Positions 8,922-21,009 of a stretch of 26,971 nt of DNA are shown piece after piece. The notes beneath the pieces were generated by a model. That model searched no databases. It was not told where the DNA came from and saw only the letters and a list, made by a program, of their open reading frames with translations. Source of the stretch: Zygnema cylindricum (Eukaryota; Streptophyta; Zygnematophyceae; Zygnematales; Zygnemataceae); the NCBI GenBank assembly GCA_037447655.1, contig JBBHKE010003320.1, positions 1-26,971 of the forward strand. Reading direction: 5' to 3'. How positions within the stretch are numbered: the stretch's first letter is position 1; each line of letters opens with the position of its first letter. The position numbers and the translations under genes were made by a program.

Positions 8922-11900
8922 GTAAGTTGTCATAGTGAATGAGAGCCTGACACAGGTTAGGGTTGGATATAGCATAAATGTTGCTGTTGACAATTTGTTC
9001 AGTTTTTACGTTGTATTATACCTAGGTTCGTCTTTTATGTTTTTCTAATCAAGCTGAAGGTTTGCTACTTTGAGGCTGACACTGCACCTGTATTCTTTTT
9101 GGTGTTGGATTGGCCGTGAGTATTTTGCATTTTTATTTTTCTTCATTATGTCCAATTTGTTTCTTTTTATAGTGCGTCCACAACACCGATGGCCAATTGT
9201 GGAAGCTTTTTTCTTTTTTTCATTATGTCAATTTTTTTCTATTTACAGTGAGTCTACATCACTGATGGTGAGTGTGGCGATATTGGGGTATTAATAGGAG
9301 CAGACTGGAGCGGATGTAGAGGCCGACTTTGCCCTTCTGCAGCCCGTGGATCTTCTGACTAAGGATGTCGCAGAATTGCGTCGCACCATTTTTGAGAGGA
9401 GGGAGCTGAAAGAGCGTGAGAAGGAGAAGGAGAGAGAAAAAGAGATGGAGAAGGAACGAGAACGAGAGCGTGAGAGGGAAAGAGAGAGGGAAAAAGAGCG
9501 TGAAAGACTAGAACTGGAACGAGAGCGTGAACGGGAACGAGAGAAAGAGAGGCGAGAGAGGGAGCGGGAACTTAAAGAACGGGAACGGGAGAAAGAGCGA
9601 GAGAGAACGGAACGGCTTGAAAGGGAAAGAGAAGAAAATGTGAAGGTTAAATTGGAAGGTTCTTCTCCCTGGGCCAGAAATGGTATGTATTGGTACGGCC
9701 TTATTCCTGGCTTAGCAGGTCAAGGGTGCAGTAGGTTTATGATAGGCCGTTGTTTTTTTTTTATTTATTTTTATTTCCCAGAGTCAAATGATGACAAGAA
9801 GGTTAAAAGATCAGGTACGATGCTCTCGTGCAGTTTTGTTGTTTTGGGTTAAGGGAGAGCTAATAGGCAGGAGAGGGAATGGGCTGAACTGCGGGAAATT
9901 TATGGACTTTTTCCTATCTGAAGTTGCATAGTTGTTTGGAGTTGGGCTGATGGTGTGCAGCCCCAAAATGTGAACAGGTCATGAGGAAAATGAATCTTTT
10001 GTTAGATTTTGCACATGATTAATATCTTAAAGCTTATTATGTTTTTTAGTTTGACTGCGGCAGTTCAGGGACTAATGGTTAGGAGCTGCTTCCAGGTGCT
10101 GCACCTGAGCCTATGGACGTGGACAATGGTGGGGGAGCTCCTGGTGTAATATCATCAGTAGATGTAACTGTGTTTGAAGGCCACACTTCAGAGGTCGGTT
10201 GAGCCAGTGTTTTCAAGACTTCAAAACGCATTCATTTCACTTAGTCTGCAACTAGGTGTGCTTAACATATTGCGTTCATATCTATTATCTTTCCTGATGT
10301 AGGCTTGTTCTTCAGGAGTCATAGCATGAAGGTTTGTCAATAAATGCACATAGCTTTTCAAGTCTCAGCTTATTTCCTACCTTTTATTGGAGTACCAACT
10401 GTACTGTAATTTTTTTAAGTTTTAGGAAGGTGGGTGGTATGACTGGAATCGGTCCTGTAGGCTATCTATGTAGTTCACTGACTTTCTAACGTGCTCTGCC
10501 AATTGGTGAAAATCTTTTATGAACGAACATCGTTCAATGTAACATCCATTTTGGGCTTGAGCAGGTCTTCATCTGTGCTTGGAGCCCAAACGGTTCATTG
10601 TTAGCGTCAGGGTAAGATTAATACTTAATTTTATGGTTCTAAGTAGATCTCCGCCCATAGTCCCTTTTTTTAGCACACTGGTTTCATTGACTGCAGCATC
10701 TGCACTAAGATAAAATAGTTTTTTGGTTAGGATCTCATAGTACCATTGGCAATGTTACGGGAGATGTACTGTTTGGTGTTTGACAGCATTCAATTGTGAA
10801 AATTGTATTCTGTAATGATGTAAAATTTTACTGCGCGCTGTTTCCATTGGCTCTAGAATGATTATGCTTGGACTTGCAACACTCTGCTCCACTTAGTGGG
10901 CTTTTTTTCAGCTTAATTAGTTGAGATTTGAACAGACATGTTTTCCTGGTTTTTATATTGTAATGTGATTGGACTCCCACAGCTAGCATGGTTATCTACA
11001 TATTTTCAACTCAACGGCATGAGCATGATAATGAGTTTGTGTATTGCTCTTTATGCTTGCAAGCTCGAAAGTGGTTTTTTTAAGAGCTTTTGTGTAGATT
11101 TTACTATCTTATTCTCTTACGTGCCGTGCCGTGTTTTTTCACTTTCGCTTATTCCTGGTGACGATTCAGTTTCATGTCAAGTAAGGGCATTGTCTACTAA
11201 GCCATCCTGTCTCCCAATTTGTGAGCTTGTCATGAAAATTTCCTTGTTTACTGTTTCCTACTTTGCAGGTCAGGGGATTCAACCGCTCGGATATGGCATG
11301 TTCCTGACGGTCCATCTGGAGCCCAAGCACTTGCTCATTCTCAACGTCCTCTGGTATTGAGGCATGGGAAGGGAAAAATTAATGAGAAAGCAAAAGATGT
11401 TACGACACTTGACTGGAATGTAAGTCTTTGCTACATACATCTGTATTCTTGGGATTCTAAACAGCATATTGGACAAACGAGTTGATGTTTTTTTATTGTG
11501 TGTTGGGGGAACTCGGCCATTTTGTTTTTGTTGAATATGATAATTAATTACCTTCTTTACATCAACTTATGCTCGTTTTGAACAGCAACTTCACAGTGTG
11601 ATGTTGATTACAATTTATCTAATGTTTTCCTGCCCTTAAACTGGTGTGCGATGACTTAACTCACGTATGCCTCCAGTTCTCCTGAAAACGACATAGAATC
11701 ATATGACAAGAGTATGTTGTCTACTTAGTATCAAGTCAACCTGGAAACTGAATTATGGGATTTTGTCAATTGAAGTTTTTTGGAGGCCTAATTACGCTGA
11801 ACATGGCTGCTTACCCAGCTAAAGTAATTTATCTTACTAAGTGAAGCATGAGTTCAATGGCTGGCATTGGTTTTCTTAGCGAATTTTGACTTCAATTGAT

Positions 11901-14900
11901 GACTTCGGTGCAATTCCAGTTTTTGCTGATATTATGTTGATCAGTGTTGTGTCTCACTAGAGTCATTACCCCTTCCAAACCTGAAAAGTATCAATAAACC
12001 AAATTGTGTCTTTCTTAACGCTCAAAACCTTGAATTGGTCAAGAATCATCCATATCATCGGAACTGAATTAGATTTAATAACTTTCATGTGAACTCCACA
12101 CTAATCATTTCTTTACTCTGATTACGATTCACGGTTTACTGTTTATGACATATTTCAGCACAACCGGAAGATTTATGTCAAACAATATCCATGTGCAGGC
12201 TGAAAGCATTTATTCAATGTTTTTTTTTTTCGTTATGAAGGGGCATAGGGGTGAAAGTCACAATTGTGCGTCTGAAGAAAATGCCTCATGTGAACTTGTA
12301 TGCTTCTTATTGATTGTTTTATTAGGTTTTGGTGTCTGCGAGCTTATTTCCGTTCAACCTACGCCTCCTTTTTTTAAATCACATTTGGGTTCTGGGCATG
12401 TCGAATAGTTCTTCAGCCTCATTATGTCTTATGGCTCTGAACTTGAGACAGCCAAGCTTTCTTGAATGGCAGGATACTAGATATTTTGATTATAGTCAGA
12501 AAGCGGGATTTTCAGCTCAGCATTTTAAATTTGACGAGTGTGTGTGTGTGTGTGTTTTTGTTTTATTTATCATGGCAGGGTGATGGGTCATTGTTGGCAA
12601 CTGGTTCATACGATGGGCAGGCGAGAATTTGGAATAAAGATGGTATGCTTGTAACTTAATACTAGGAGTGGTTGCATTATTCTAACTAGTTTATGGTCTT
12701 GGTTTGCGGGATCAGTGACTTTTGAGACTATAGGCATCTTTTTGATTCGATTATTTATGTTTGTGAGATAGAAGTAGTGTTTAGAAATCCCATATGTTTT
12801 GTTTGCCGTGTTTGTTTGTCATTCGCCTGTTGACACTTCTGGGTATGATTTAGTATAGTGATCTTTGGTCGTCATTGCTACGAGACATGTGGGTACGTCT
12901 ATTTATCTGCATCATAATTAGCTTAAGGACAAAATGTTTTCAATGGTAATGTTCACAAATATTTCTAGTGCCAGAAACAACAGGAAATTGACACTTCTTA
13001 GAGAATAACAATATCTGGATACAAATCTCTTAGGTGGTTATGTTTCTACTCTAGCACATCAAGGTTTGCAAAAGCCATGGTATGATCCTCTCGTGTGTGC
13101 AGAACAAACTTTAGTGTGGTTTTTTTTTTGCATCACTGTTGTTATATATTTGCAGTAACTGCATGAGAGCTTTTGTTAATTATGCTCGTCAAAGATAATC
13201 AGCATCTCTCAAATTTGTAGTTGACTTTTGACTATGTTCTTTGGCTTCTCCCTCGATGCCCTTATTAATCCTCACTTCTTAACTGGAACCTTTGAAGGGA
13301 TCGATTAAGTGCTGACAGAGTTTCAGTTGTTCATTTCTGTTTTTTCTCCGTTTTCAGGGGAATTAAAAACGACTTTGACGAAGCACAAAGGTCCCATATT
13401 TTCTCTCAAGTGGAATAAAAAGGGAGATTGTTTGTTATCGGGAAGTGTGGACAAAACTGCCATAGTTTGGGATGCCAAAACAGGCGATGTGAAACAGCAA
13501 TTTGAATATCACTCAGGTAAGCTTAACTGGCATTTGGCCGGTTTGATTTTTGAAAGGGTGATCCGACCTGATGCCTACCTAGTCTCTGTTTTTTTTCCGA
13601 ACTGAACCAAACTGGGTTTATAGTCTGCATAAATACTGGGTTTATATGCTGGAACCTCTTAAACTGGTTTGGACTTGATTTTCGGGCATGGATTCAGTAC
13701 ACCGTTCATGGTTATTAGAGTTAATAATTCTAATTCGGTTGCAACGGCCCAAAAATCATAAATTAGTTTTAACAAGGGATTGACTACTATCTGACACGTT
13801 TCCCTACACTGAATTAGTATTATACATTTTAATTTTGCACACATAATTTGTCCATAATCCCCAACAAGATCATGGTTAAAATTCAACAGCCTCTGGACAT
13901 GCCTCGGGGTAGTTATAGAACCGCTGGTTGTTGAAGCTAAACCGAATTGTACAGTAGAGAAAATTATTTTATGAGAAAAACAAAAATAAAAACCAAATCA
14001 TGAAGGATATCCATGATTATTGGGTCGGTTCCATTCCCACCTGGATTCTGACGTCTCCTAAACCTGGCTGTAAAATTGTCGTATGGTTGTGTTTGCTGTC
14101 TAAACCTCTTTAACCCAACAAATGGTATAGCATAGCTCTATGTGATTTTCATTTGGACCATTTGTACAGACCATTTGTTCCCCTCTTCCTGTTTTGAGAG
14201 GCAGACGATGATGGGGTGATGGAGGGGGGAGCAGCTCCAACCTTGGATGTGGACTGGAGGAATAATGCTTCCTTCGCCACTTGTTCCACGGATAGAATGA
14301 TTTATGTTTGTAAACTGGGAGAGACGAGACCAGTCAAAGTGTTTGCGGGTCACCAGGTCTGGCCGACATACTCTTCGTTTTACTGTAATTTGCAAGGGTC
14401 GTACTCTGTGTGAATGGAGTTGAGTTTAAGGGGAATGTCAGGTCTTTTAGTACAAACAACTACACTGCTAATCGTTATTAGTGTTAAAGTTCCTTTCGCC
14501 ACTTAAAACATATTTTTTCCGTGCACACATGCTGGATTGTCAATCGGAGACCGCCATGGGAAGCTGAGAATCTTGCCTTCCAAGAGCAACCATCGGATTG
14601 ACAATCCGACAAGTGTGCACGAAGAAAATATGTTTAAGTGGCAAAAAAAACGTTAACAGTAATAACGATCAGCGGTGTAGTGTGGTCCCCACCCGATTTA
14701 GAAACATCGCCTGTGAATGTGCATGGATGGTCATTGTGATCATGCTAACTTCATACTAATTATAACGATTGAAGAAGCAAAATTTGTGGCTGTGGGCTGA
14801 GTTAAATTTGGTTTGGGTTTTATCTTTTGAAGTTGAAAATGATAATGTTTCTGTGATGTTAATATTGATGGTCGATATGGTCTTTTCTTGTTTTTTTTCA

Positions 14901-17900
14901 GTTTTAGAGTTATAGCAATGTTGTAAATGGACTATATTCATTTCAGGATAAGGATTTGGTTGTTAATTATGTGGACAGTAGGTATAAGTAAAGAGGAGAA
15001 AGGCATCTGACACTTAATACTAGTGGTGTTGTTGAGAATGGTATTTGCAGGATGAAGTGAATGCAATAAAGTGGGATCCGACAGGAACCCTTTTGGCATC
15101 CTGTTCAGATGACTTTTCAGCAAAGGTCAGTCAAGTGAATACTTTGTTAGGTCGTCAGGGTTTATCAACCGAAGAAACCTTGAAATGTGAATACCCTGAA
15201 GCAACAAAAACCGTAGAAATCTGTGTATTATCAATGAAAAAGCAATTGTTTGTTCATTGATGTCTTTGGTCTTTGAGGATACATCACAGCAGTCTTAGTT
15301 GTCTTATTTGTCTTATTTGAGCTTTTGCACGTTCATTTCCGATTAGTTTCGGCTATGGACTTTAATTTGTCAATACTCTCTCTTGACAGAGCTGAAACAG
15401 AGTTCCTTTCTCAATTTATTGGAAAAATATTTTGCTACAAGGTATATGTATGGAGTTGGGATGGTTCTGATTGTGATTTTGTTGCAACTGTTTGTTGCAG
15501 ATTTGGAGCCCAAAGTCAGATAAATGCCTATATGATTTTCGCGAGCATGCAAAGGTATCATTTGGGTTACTTTCTGCTTTGGAGTAATGAAATGTGTATC
15601 TGTCAACTCAAGAATTTTTCACTTGTTGTATTATTTTGGACATTATCAATATTATTGTGGCTTGTACTGCACGTCTACTTTATTTGATTTGCCGACAGGT
15701 AGGACGCTTAAGAGAATGAGGACTCTGCTTATAAGTTTCAGTGGGAATTGAGATAACATGTATCTGTAGTTTAACACTGACAAATTTTCACAAGCCAACA
15801 AATAATGTAGATGGTTTATGAATGCATACCCCGTACACACAAGGGGTTACATGAGAGCCCATTTTATGTATGTTAACAGGACACATGTTACCCATAAGAG
15901 CCAGAATTTTGAACTCAATTTTGTGTTTCAAAATTATTTTATTCTGGCTTATCAGTTGAACAACATGACTCGTCATTCACAATGAGTAGAACAATTTGTT
16001 TAAGTGTCATGTATGAACATTTATGTTAAGTCCTTCCCACTGCATCCTGTAATGCTTTTTTACCCATTGGTTCACTGTGATTAATCTTAACCATCAAAGT
16101 ACAGTACATAACAGATTTCATTTAGGAGGACCTGCTAACTATGGTGCCTTGGACTATAATGTACTCTCACTTTACAGCTTACGTACCTGGCAGTGTACTT
16201 CTGATTTGTTCCATTAGTTGAACTTTTGTCGGATGGTTTCTTTTTGCCTCAATTGAAACGTCTACCTTTGTAATTTCTGACGATTTGGATTTACCCAAAA
16301 TGGGTTTTTGTACTTTTTTCCAAAGTAATTAACAGAAGTTCAGATCTGTGGTTCTTAACGTTTCTCCGCTGACTTCCATGTCTCTTTATGTGCAAGAGGA
16401 TGTAGGAGATCTACACTATTAAGTGGAGTCCCACCGGCCCTGGTACTAGCAATCCAAACCAACAGCTTATCCTTGCAAGGTATGTAATGCTCATCTGTAT
16501 ATAAATTATAGACCTTAGGTCGCTCTTCTGGAAACCTTTAAATAGGCAATGTTTGTCGTTCCGCACGTTGTCTGTCTGCAGTACGGAAGCGTATATGACA
16601 AAGCAGTACGTAAACGGGCACGGTCCATGCATATGTAACGGGCACTTCACGGGATCGTGTAACTTCCAAATTAGGCCGTCAGCGAAACATTTTGCCGTAC
16701 CGCCGGCAGAATGTACCGTTTCGAAACTGCAACATACAGTAGTTACAAAACCGCACCGACCGGGTAACTTTAAAAGCAGGCGTGGTTCGTCAAAAGTGGC
16801 GCAAAGTTTGAAATGCGGGTTTTAGAAAATTGATCAAAGATGATGCCCGTGTAACTACATTGATTTTCTAGGGTATGAATTTATGCATACCTCATGCGTG
16901 TAACGGGCATGATAAACGGGCATGAAAAACGGGCATGATAAAACAGGGCACGATACATGTCCGTGTAACGGGCATTGATTTACTAGTTATAGGAAGCATG
17001 ATATGGTTGAGTAAGATAGATGAAAAAGAAGATTTGATTGAGGTCTGTTTATTCTCTTCAGGATTTTGCCTGCTGTCTTATTTTATACTGCTTTTTCTAA
17101 TATACCCGTTTTAGAGAGGGTATTACTCTGTGTTTTTTTTGCTGTGTCATTACATGTTTGTCAATTTAGTTTCAGGTAACCAAATGAAATGAGCTTTGGT
17201 GCTCATGTTGTCTTTATTATTGTCATATCTCAAATCATATTTTTAAACTTCCGTTTTGATGTTGGGAATTGCGTGGATATATTATGTGTGACGACAGTGC
17301 TTCATTTGATGCTACTATAAAGCTGTGGGATGTGGAGCACGGCGCCTCAATTACAAGCTTAATGAAGCATAGGTGTGAAAATGGTTTACCCTATATAAGA
17401 AAACCCTTGTTTTTCCGAAAAAGTTTTCTATGTTCAATTGTGGGACAGATGATGAAGTTGTTTATTTTGTCAGTGGTGTAGGATTCACAGTTGGGCCTTG
17501 TTGGGTCTATAGTTCAGTAACTGATAGAGTAATTACACTCTCGAGTCTTTTCTCGTTTTGAGAGCAAATCGTTCAGGGTGTACAGTTTTTTGGGTGTGTT
17601 TACGTGCGGTTTGCCCTAAAATTTTATGATTTACCCTCAACATCGGGGCAGATTCATTCAATGAAATTACCCTATGCGAGTAAATCCTGGTGGTGAAGCA
17701 TAACTGGAGTCTTGTTTGTCGACTCCCTGAAGATGCTTGTTATTAACACTATCTCATGATTTTCTGGAAAAATACTTGCCACCAACTTAGTGTTAGTGAC
17801 ACTAATAGTGGTGGGCACTAGTGTCATTTCCTTCATTTTTTTCAACAGTTTGCCAAAACAGTCCATTTCTTGGAGGACAATTGAGAAGAATGGGGACGAA

Positions 17901-18169
17901 TGATTCAGTTTCCCTTATTTGTTTGTTTGTTTGTTTTTTGGAAAAACAGTGAACCGGTTTACTCTGTGGCGTTTAGTCCTAATGGGAGGCTACTGGCGAG
18001 TGGATCTCTAGACCGCTGTCTGCACATATGGAATGTGAAGGACGGGAGTCTTGTGAAGACGTACAAAGGAAGTGGAGGCATTTTTGAAGTGTGTTGGAAT
18101 AGAGAAGGGGACAGAGTAGCCGCATGTTTCTCAAACAACACAGTATGTGTACTCGACTTCAGAATGTAA
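8573..18169 (+). CDS. HOS15: HOS15/TBL1-type LisH-WD40 corepressor protein, 15 exons
   Basis: Exons read directly: 8573-8633, 8776-8921, 9304-9682, 9782-9814, 10096-10193, 10565-10611, 11269-11419, 12579-12642, 13358-13516, 14235-14356, 15051-15125, 15501-15554, 16406-16479, 17298-17372, 17950-18169. Together they make 1758 nt (585 codons plus TAA). Every intron is GT-AG and every junction keeps phase. Arabidopsis HOS15 is about 613 residues, so the gene looks full length. Order: LisH at residues 4-36, charged Glu/Arg linker at about 100-180, then an eight-blade WD40 propeller from about 230 to the VLDFRM end. Family knowledge: TBL1/TBLR1 are NCoR/SMRT-HDAC3 subunits; plant HOS15 works in the nucleus with HDA9-type deacetylases and as a CUL4-DDB1 substrate receptor. 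The ATG at 8573 is chosen because family members start directly before the SITSDEVN-like LisH helix. Exon 4 and the starts of exons 3 and 5 are the least certain parts. Confidence 0.93.
9127..9280 (+). repeat. 77-bp diverged tandem duplication in intron 2
   Basis: Two copies offset by 77 bases share CATTATGTC, a T-rich run, an acceptor-like T/C-AG and an ACATCACTGATGG or ACAACACCGATGG segment. The second copy sits just upstream of exon 3. It probably arose by local duplication of intron sequence. Confidence 0.6.
9304..10193 (+). other. Exons 3-5: QPLDL-like segment, Glu/Arg-rich linker and junction to WD40
   Basis: Exon 3 (9304-9682) starts with [16 protein letters not shown], matching the plant HOS15 segment after LisH. 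It then runs into about 80 residues made almost only of E, R, K and L, likely a single long charged helix. Exon 4 (9782-9814, 33 nt, [10 protein letters not shown]) is short and supported mainly by splice signals and phase. Exon 5 is placed at 10096 after CTGCTTCCAG because that acceptor alone both continues the phase left by the GTACGA donor at 9815 and leads into PEPMDVDN. An alternative is a donor at 9802 with an acceptor at 10082. Exon 5 ends in FEGHTSE, the first WD40 strand. Confidence 0.75.
10612..14234 (+). other. Introns 6-9 of the HOS15-like gene
   Basis: These four introns (10612-11268, 11420-12578, 12643-13357, 13517-14234) are ordinary T-rich plant-type introns. A short TG dinucleotide run at about 12537-12555 lies just before the exon 8 acceptor. 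No transposon ends, RNA genes or nested coding exons are seen in them. Confidence 0.6.
14460..14680. mobile_element. Foldback MITE (family M) in intron 10
   Basis: About 87-bp arms (14460-14546 and 14593-14680) are near-perfect inverted repeats around a roughly 46-bp loop. Left tip CTACACTGCTAATCGTTATT matches the reverse complement of the right end (CTACACCGCTGATCGTTATT). The tip matches other family M copies in this window. There is no coding capacity. A target duplication could not be defined because the true outer edge is unclear. If transcribed with the intron it would form a long hairpin. Confidence 0.85.
16551..16990. repeat. Repeat-rich insertion in intron 13 with ACGGGCAT units
   Basis: This stretch is richer in CpG than the surrounding intron. 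It contains many copies of GTAACGGGCA/ACGGGCAT, including a 13-bp tandem (GATAAACGGGCAT type) at 16900-16950. A 29/30-bp direct repeat begins CCGTGTAAC and ends CTAG (16843-16871 and 16957-16986). It looks like an inserted element, but clear terminal repeats were not found, so its class is unknown. Confidence 0.6.
17640..17820. mobile_element. Family M MITE copy in intron 14 (left edge unclear)
   Basis: From about 17690 to 17817 the sequence follows the intergenic copy at 18661-18872: a GAGTCTT/TAGTCTT block, TTAACACTA, ATGATTTTC, then TTAGTGTTA and the right end GACACTAATAGTGGTGGGCA. The left terminal repeat is not recognisable. Confidence 0.55.
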
Positions 18170-18510
18170 AAAAATGAAGAAAAAACAAAAAAAAAAAAAC
18201 GGAAAGAAAAAGTATGTTATGTTACATTGCAGGAAAGGATTTATTGGAGGTTGCGGGAAAGTGAGCAACAGGGCACTAGCTGTGTCTTGTGAGGCTGGAA
18301 ACGGTTGGAGCAATGTAAATAGTATGTATTGAAAGGTCGTGTCTTACATGGTTTGCCTCATTCTTTTACGGTTTTATGAATGGAGTTGATTGTCAAAAGC
18401 TTGTCATTTAACTAGTACATATAGTGACGACTGCTTGTTATTCTGCCCCCAGCCAAAACACAACCAAAGTACAATGCCACAATGTTTTAGGCTTGAGAGG
18501 TGTAGTATCA
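18170..18510. other. 3' flank of the HOS15-like gene
   Basis: An A-rich run (18167-18212) begins at the stop codon. TGTAAA-containing sequence near 18314 could contribute to polyadenylation, but no site can be assigned with confidence. Around 18496-18535 is a solo fragment of the family M right end (GTGTAGTATC, then TTGACACTAATAACGA). Confidence 0.4.
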
Positions 18511-18660
18511 TTGACACTAATAACGACTCACAGTCAAAAGATGGGCAAAATTTGTCTAATGCTGTATAGGTTAAAAAAAACTCAAATCGGTAAATTTGGG
18601 AGTATTTTCTTGGCTTGCAGAAATTGAAAATGTCAAATTTGCAGCTGTTTCTTCTAAACA

Positions 18661-18872
18661 GCTACACTGCCCATCGTTACTAGCGTTGAGGATTCATTGG
18701 TGTTACTTTGAAATTAGAATGCATAATACTAATTTTGTGCAAAGAGATGTGGCAGATTGTAGTCTTCTACCTTATGTATTGTTGCTAACACTAATTTATG
18801 ATTTTCGGGTAGAAAATGTCATCAAATTAGTGTTTTTAACTCTAATGACGATGGGCAATGTAGTGCGGCAAT
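18661..18872. mobile_element. Complete family M MITE, intergenic
   Basis: Left end CTACACTGCCCATCGTTACT pairs with the right end (reverse complement CTACATTGCCCATCGTCATT). The copy is 212 bp with no coding frame. Its interior (GAAATTAGAAT, GTGGCAGATTGTAGTC, TGATTTTCGGG) recurs in the copies at about 147-290, 17690-17820 and 23412-23613. A perfect 8-bp hairpin (AGCTGTTT/AAACAGCT) abuts the left end. Confidence 0.75.
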
Positions 18873-19760
18873 ATTTTCGGACAACAGAAATTCATGAGTA
18901 CTTGAAAATGAAATCTATTTTTGAAGCGCAAACAACAGTGTGGACTTTTGCTTCTACATTCTGATAGAATAATGTTGCTTTAGTCATACTCTTGTTCGTT
19001 CATTTGGTGGCCACTTAAAAAAAAAATTGGTCAGACAGCCCATGGTGACTGTTCGTATCAGTTGCTGAAAAGTATCATGTGAGCTACATTGATGGTTTTG
19101 CTGGCGTTCTAGGGCATCAATTTCTTTCTTGGTGCCTTATATTCGTAGTTCACTTTTTTACGAGCAAATTATATTGTTATCCTTACATTATTTGCCAGTA
19201 TGTTTACAGCCCGTCAAAGAGTGCCATTAGTCTGTTTCTTTTTTTTTCCTCGTGGAAAAGTGAATATGAAAATAAGGCAAAACTTGAAAGCACGTGTTGC
19301 CATTCAAGAAACAGCCAGAAAAAATGAAAGGTGAGTTAAAATTTTAGCGCACTTGTGAAATACATCAGTGAACATTTGTAATTGAACGATCTCTTGAAGG
19401 TTTAATCTATCAAAATCCGCATCATCTGCCAATACCAGATGTTCCAATTCAAAAGAAAAAAGCATTAATTTCTTTAATCGCGCATTTCCTTCATTACCGC
19501 ATCATTCCTGATTCTCATTTCAATTTTGAAGAAGAGACTTTTAATCTGTTGACTTTTTTAACCTCTGTGAAAAAATATGTGGCCAGTAGGATTTAGGTCT
19601 TGACCGAAACAAACCGGGACGCGTATGGCGGTGCACTTTTCAGTATGAAATCACATGAGCTTTCCACACAGTTACTGGACTTCGGACGGAACCTCTCCAA
19701 ATTATAGTTTTAATATGCAACAGACGATAGTTTGAATTGAGTGTTATTTTTGTCTGACAT
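18873..19760. other. Intergenic stretch, no gene recognised
   Basis: T-rich intergenic DNA between two convergent genes. Short open frames (for example 19079-19327) show no family resemblance or coding-like composition. Confidence 0.5.
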
Positions 19761-19767
19761 CATAAAT

Positions 19768-19907
19768 TAGTGTTAATGACTCATATGATGAGCCACATTT
19801 GCGATACATTATCTAATACAGTTAATACATAATTTACTACAGTTAAATCCTAACGAGTATTAACGCTAACAGTCAACTCCCATGGCACTGGGCAATGTAG
19901 TTGAGGT
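19768..19907. mobile_element. Degraded family M MITE fragment
   Basis: TTAGTGTTAATGACTC at the left and TATTAACGCTAACAG followed by CACTGGGCAATGTAGT at the right match family M end motifs. The interior has drifted. Confidence 0.45.
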
Positions 19908-21009
19908 TGCTTCCGAGTAAACACATTTCCACAGTCTATTGTGCATCAGGTGTGTTTGTCTGTAATAAATTGACACCCGGCGGTTCGGCTATCACTTTTG
20001 GGTGGACCAAGTCACATGACCCCCAACTAACAGAAGAGTTATACAACGAGCAACAACATCACTGACACTAAGCCTTTACAGCACATGCAACAGAAACCCT
20101 AACCACTTAGCTTTCAGCAAACTAGTGAAATTAGCCACCAAGACAAACGCAGCAGCCGGAGAAAAAGAGTGAACAGTAAGCAGGTGAATTAAAAGCATAC
20201 TAACCTATAGCAAGGTGACCATGGCAGACACGGCGTCACAGACAAGGATTGGAATAATGTCAATGATGTTATGCATAATCCTAATAATGGCGATAATGAT
20301 ATGGAGTTCAGTAGAAAGAAAACCGATTGGACATCACACACTCCCTTAACAATCACTTTGAACCGAGCAAATACATGTCTGAGATCCTCGGTGTGCACAT
20401 AGTATGCTCATATTAATATTTAGTCATATTACAACTTCTGTTCACTGTTTCACCGTGACAAAACTGACGTTTGTCAAGAGACCAGATGCATACTTCACAA
20501 CAACATTCAGATGAGCCATGGCAGATTCTCTTCAAAAAAAATACATGTAAATAAAAGTTATAAACACATGCTCAACACACCAGTTTCCATCAGAGGTTCC
20601 ATTCAAAGCTTCTTCCTTTTTTGTCTTTTCCGTTTTTTCCGCTTGAATTTGTACTTTTGTTTACAATCAACACAAACCATACACATATCTTGAAAGAATC
20701 AAATCATCCATCTGGATAACCTAAAGGCCAACTATGGCGAAACTGATCCTAAATACCTAAAAAGCATCCTTTGACAAACGGGAGAAAACATCACTTAGGT
20801 CAAAAGGACACAAAATCGCAATTGCAGCCATGTGAACTCCATATGACCGTGTATTTCTTTTTAAAACGGGAAAAAAAAATACTTGCATAGCTTATAAACA
20901 TGAAGTGCAAGGTGTTTTTGGAGAGCTTTTCGCTGTTTTTCGACTCCAACTACTTTGCGTAGTAATTTCTACAATTAAAGAGTACAGCACTTCAAGTGCA
21001 AGACCAACA
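19908..21009. other. Intergenic stretch and probable 3' flank of the V-ATPase gene
   Basis: No coding family, RNA gene or transposon end is recognised. The part next to 21010 is presumably the 3' UTR of the minus-strand gene, but no polyadenylation site can be fixed. Confidence 0.4.

Larger units (their letters stand above)
10565..18169 (+). other. Exons 6-15: eight WD40 blades of the propeller
   Basis: Blade cores, in order: [20 protein letters not shown] (exons 6-7); DVTTLDWN then [18 protein letters not shown] (7-8); [20 protein letters not shown] (9); [19 protein letters not shown] (10); [20 protein letters not shown] (11); [12 protein letters not shown] then [14 protein letters not shown] (13-14); [20 protein letters not shown] (15); [12 protein letters not shown] to VCVLDFRM (15). 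That is the eight-blade count of TBL1-type propellers. Exon 12 (15501-15554) gives [18 protein letters not shown], closing blade 5. No stop or frameshift occurs in any blade. Intron 12 to 13 preserves Ala-Ser across the GTATGT donor at 16480 and the GACAG acceptor at 17297. Confidence 0.93.

Noticed and set aside
9249-9267. Possible 19-nt microexon with TTTACAG acceptor and GTGAGT donor in intron 2
   Set aside because: It starts with TGA in the needed frame, is not a multiple of three, and would break the phase-0 join of exons 2 and 3. It is part of the 77-bp duplication.
9802-10085. Alternative exon 4 donor at 9802 with exon 5 acceptor at 10082
   Set aside because: In phase, but GTTAAA is a weaker donor and the 10082 acceptor lacks the pyrimidine run found at CTGCTTCCAG; kept only as an alternative.
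16843-16986. Repeats considered as a CRISPR-like array
   Set aside because: Units are 13 bp or a single pair of about 30 bp without regular unique spacers, in a eukaryotic intron.
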